A stretch of 64,000 nucleotides of DNA from Diphasiastrum complanatum (Eukaryota > Streptophyta > Lycopodiopsida > Lycopodiales > Lycopodiaceae), in NCBI GenBank assembly GCA_029204225.1, contig CM055102.1, positions 2,051,629-2,115,628 of the forward strand, given 5' to 3'. How positions within the stretch are numbered: the first letter of the stretch is position 1; every line of letters begins with the position of its first letter. The position numbers and the translations under genes were made by a program. Of the stretch, positions 63,961-64,000 are shown piece by piece. Under the pieces are notes generated by a model. The model was not told the origin of the DNA, made no database searches, and saw only the letters and a list, made by a program, of their open reading frames with translations.

Positions 63961-64000
63961 TGGAGTTACTACTATAGTTCCTTGTAAGGCCTTAAGTTTC

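Overview
This window is nuclear DNA of a land plant and consists almost entirely of decayed, nested LTR retrotransposons around one recognisable host gene. The host gene (46804-48830, one 152-bp intron with GT..AG borders) encodes a plant-type organic cation/carnitine transporter of the SLC22/MFS family. The plant assignment rests on this protein and on retrotransposon primer-binding sites matching plant tRNA-iMet (copia) and tRNA-Asp (gypsy). A large, repeat-rich genome such as a fern, lycophyte or gymnosperm is an inference; the sequence does not identify the species.

Layout. 1-2892: minus-strand Ty1/copia element running off the left edge. 2893-8846: plus-strand copia of the same family, inserted in the leader of the first one, with 5' LTR, PBS, broken gag-pol and a cut 3' LTR. 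8847-9826: rearranged copia scrap. 10508-13524: minus-strand copy of an unusual coiled-coil reading frame ('ORF-X'), split by a copia LTR plus RNase H fragment. 13552-14305: gypsy scrap. 14307-15275: copia RNase H and LTR start. 15276-16162: unidentified minus-strand frames. 16547-17846: a gypsy LTR end and a copia 5' end. 18053-23848: minus-strand non-autonomous gypsy-type element with paired LTRs, one split by a 3081-bp solo LTR. 23849-26501 and 26504-29567: two copia elements. 29568-32520: plus-strand gypsy gag-pol. 32528-34016: 5' end (LTR, tRNA-Asp PBS, leader) of a minus-strand gypsy. 35284-38775: copia, into which a minus-strand copia (38776-40940) is joined. 41850-43880: a further copia family. 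43881-49960: the host-gene island. 50230-50830: gypsy RT scrap. 52398-54409: copia LTR and gag. 54412-55735: gypsy RNase H-integrase. 55736-60365: best copy of ORF-X followed by an LTR. 60400-61564: gypsy RT. 61565-63960: copia gag scrap, gypsy LTR end, and minus-strand gypsy gag-protease.

No retroelement here looks able to move by itself: all coding regions carry stops, frameshifts, truncations or lost catalytic residues. The best leads are (1) a gypsy LTR whose U5 end, next to the tRNA-Asp PBS, is also complementary to the D-arm and anticodon arm of tRNA-Asp, suggesting extended primer recognition; (2) ORF-X, a roughly 1000-codon multi-domain frame seen at two loci beside gypsy pol sequence; (3) a clustered, partly palindromic 11-bp motif upstream of ORF-X and again in the leader of the tRNA-Asp-primed element; and (4) a solo LTR whose empty site is preserved in the partner LTR.
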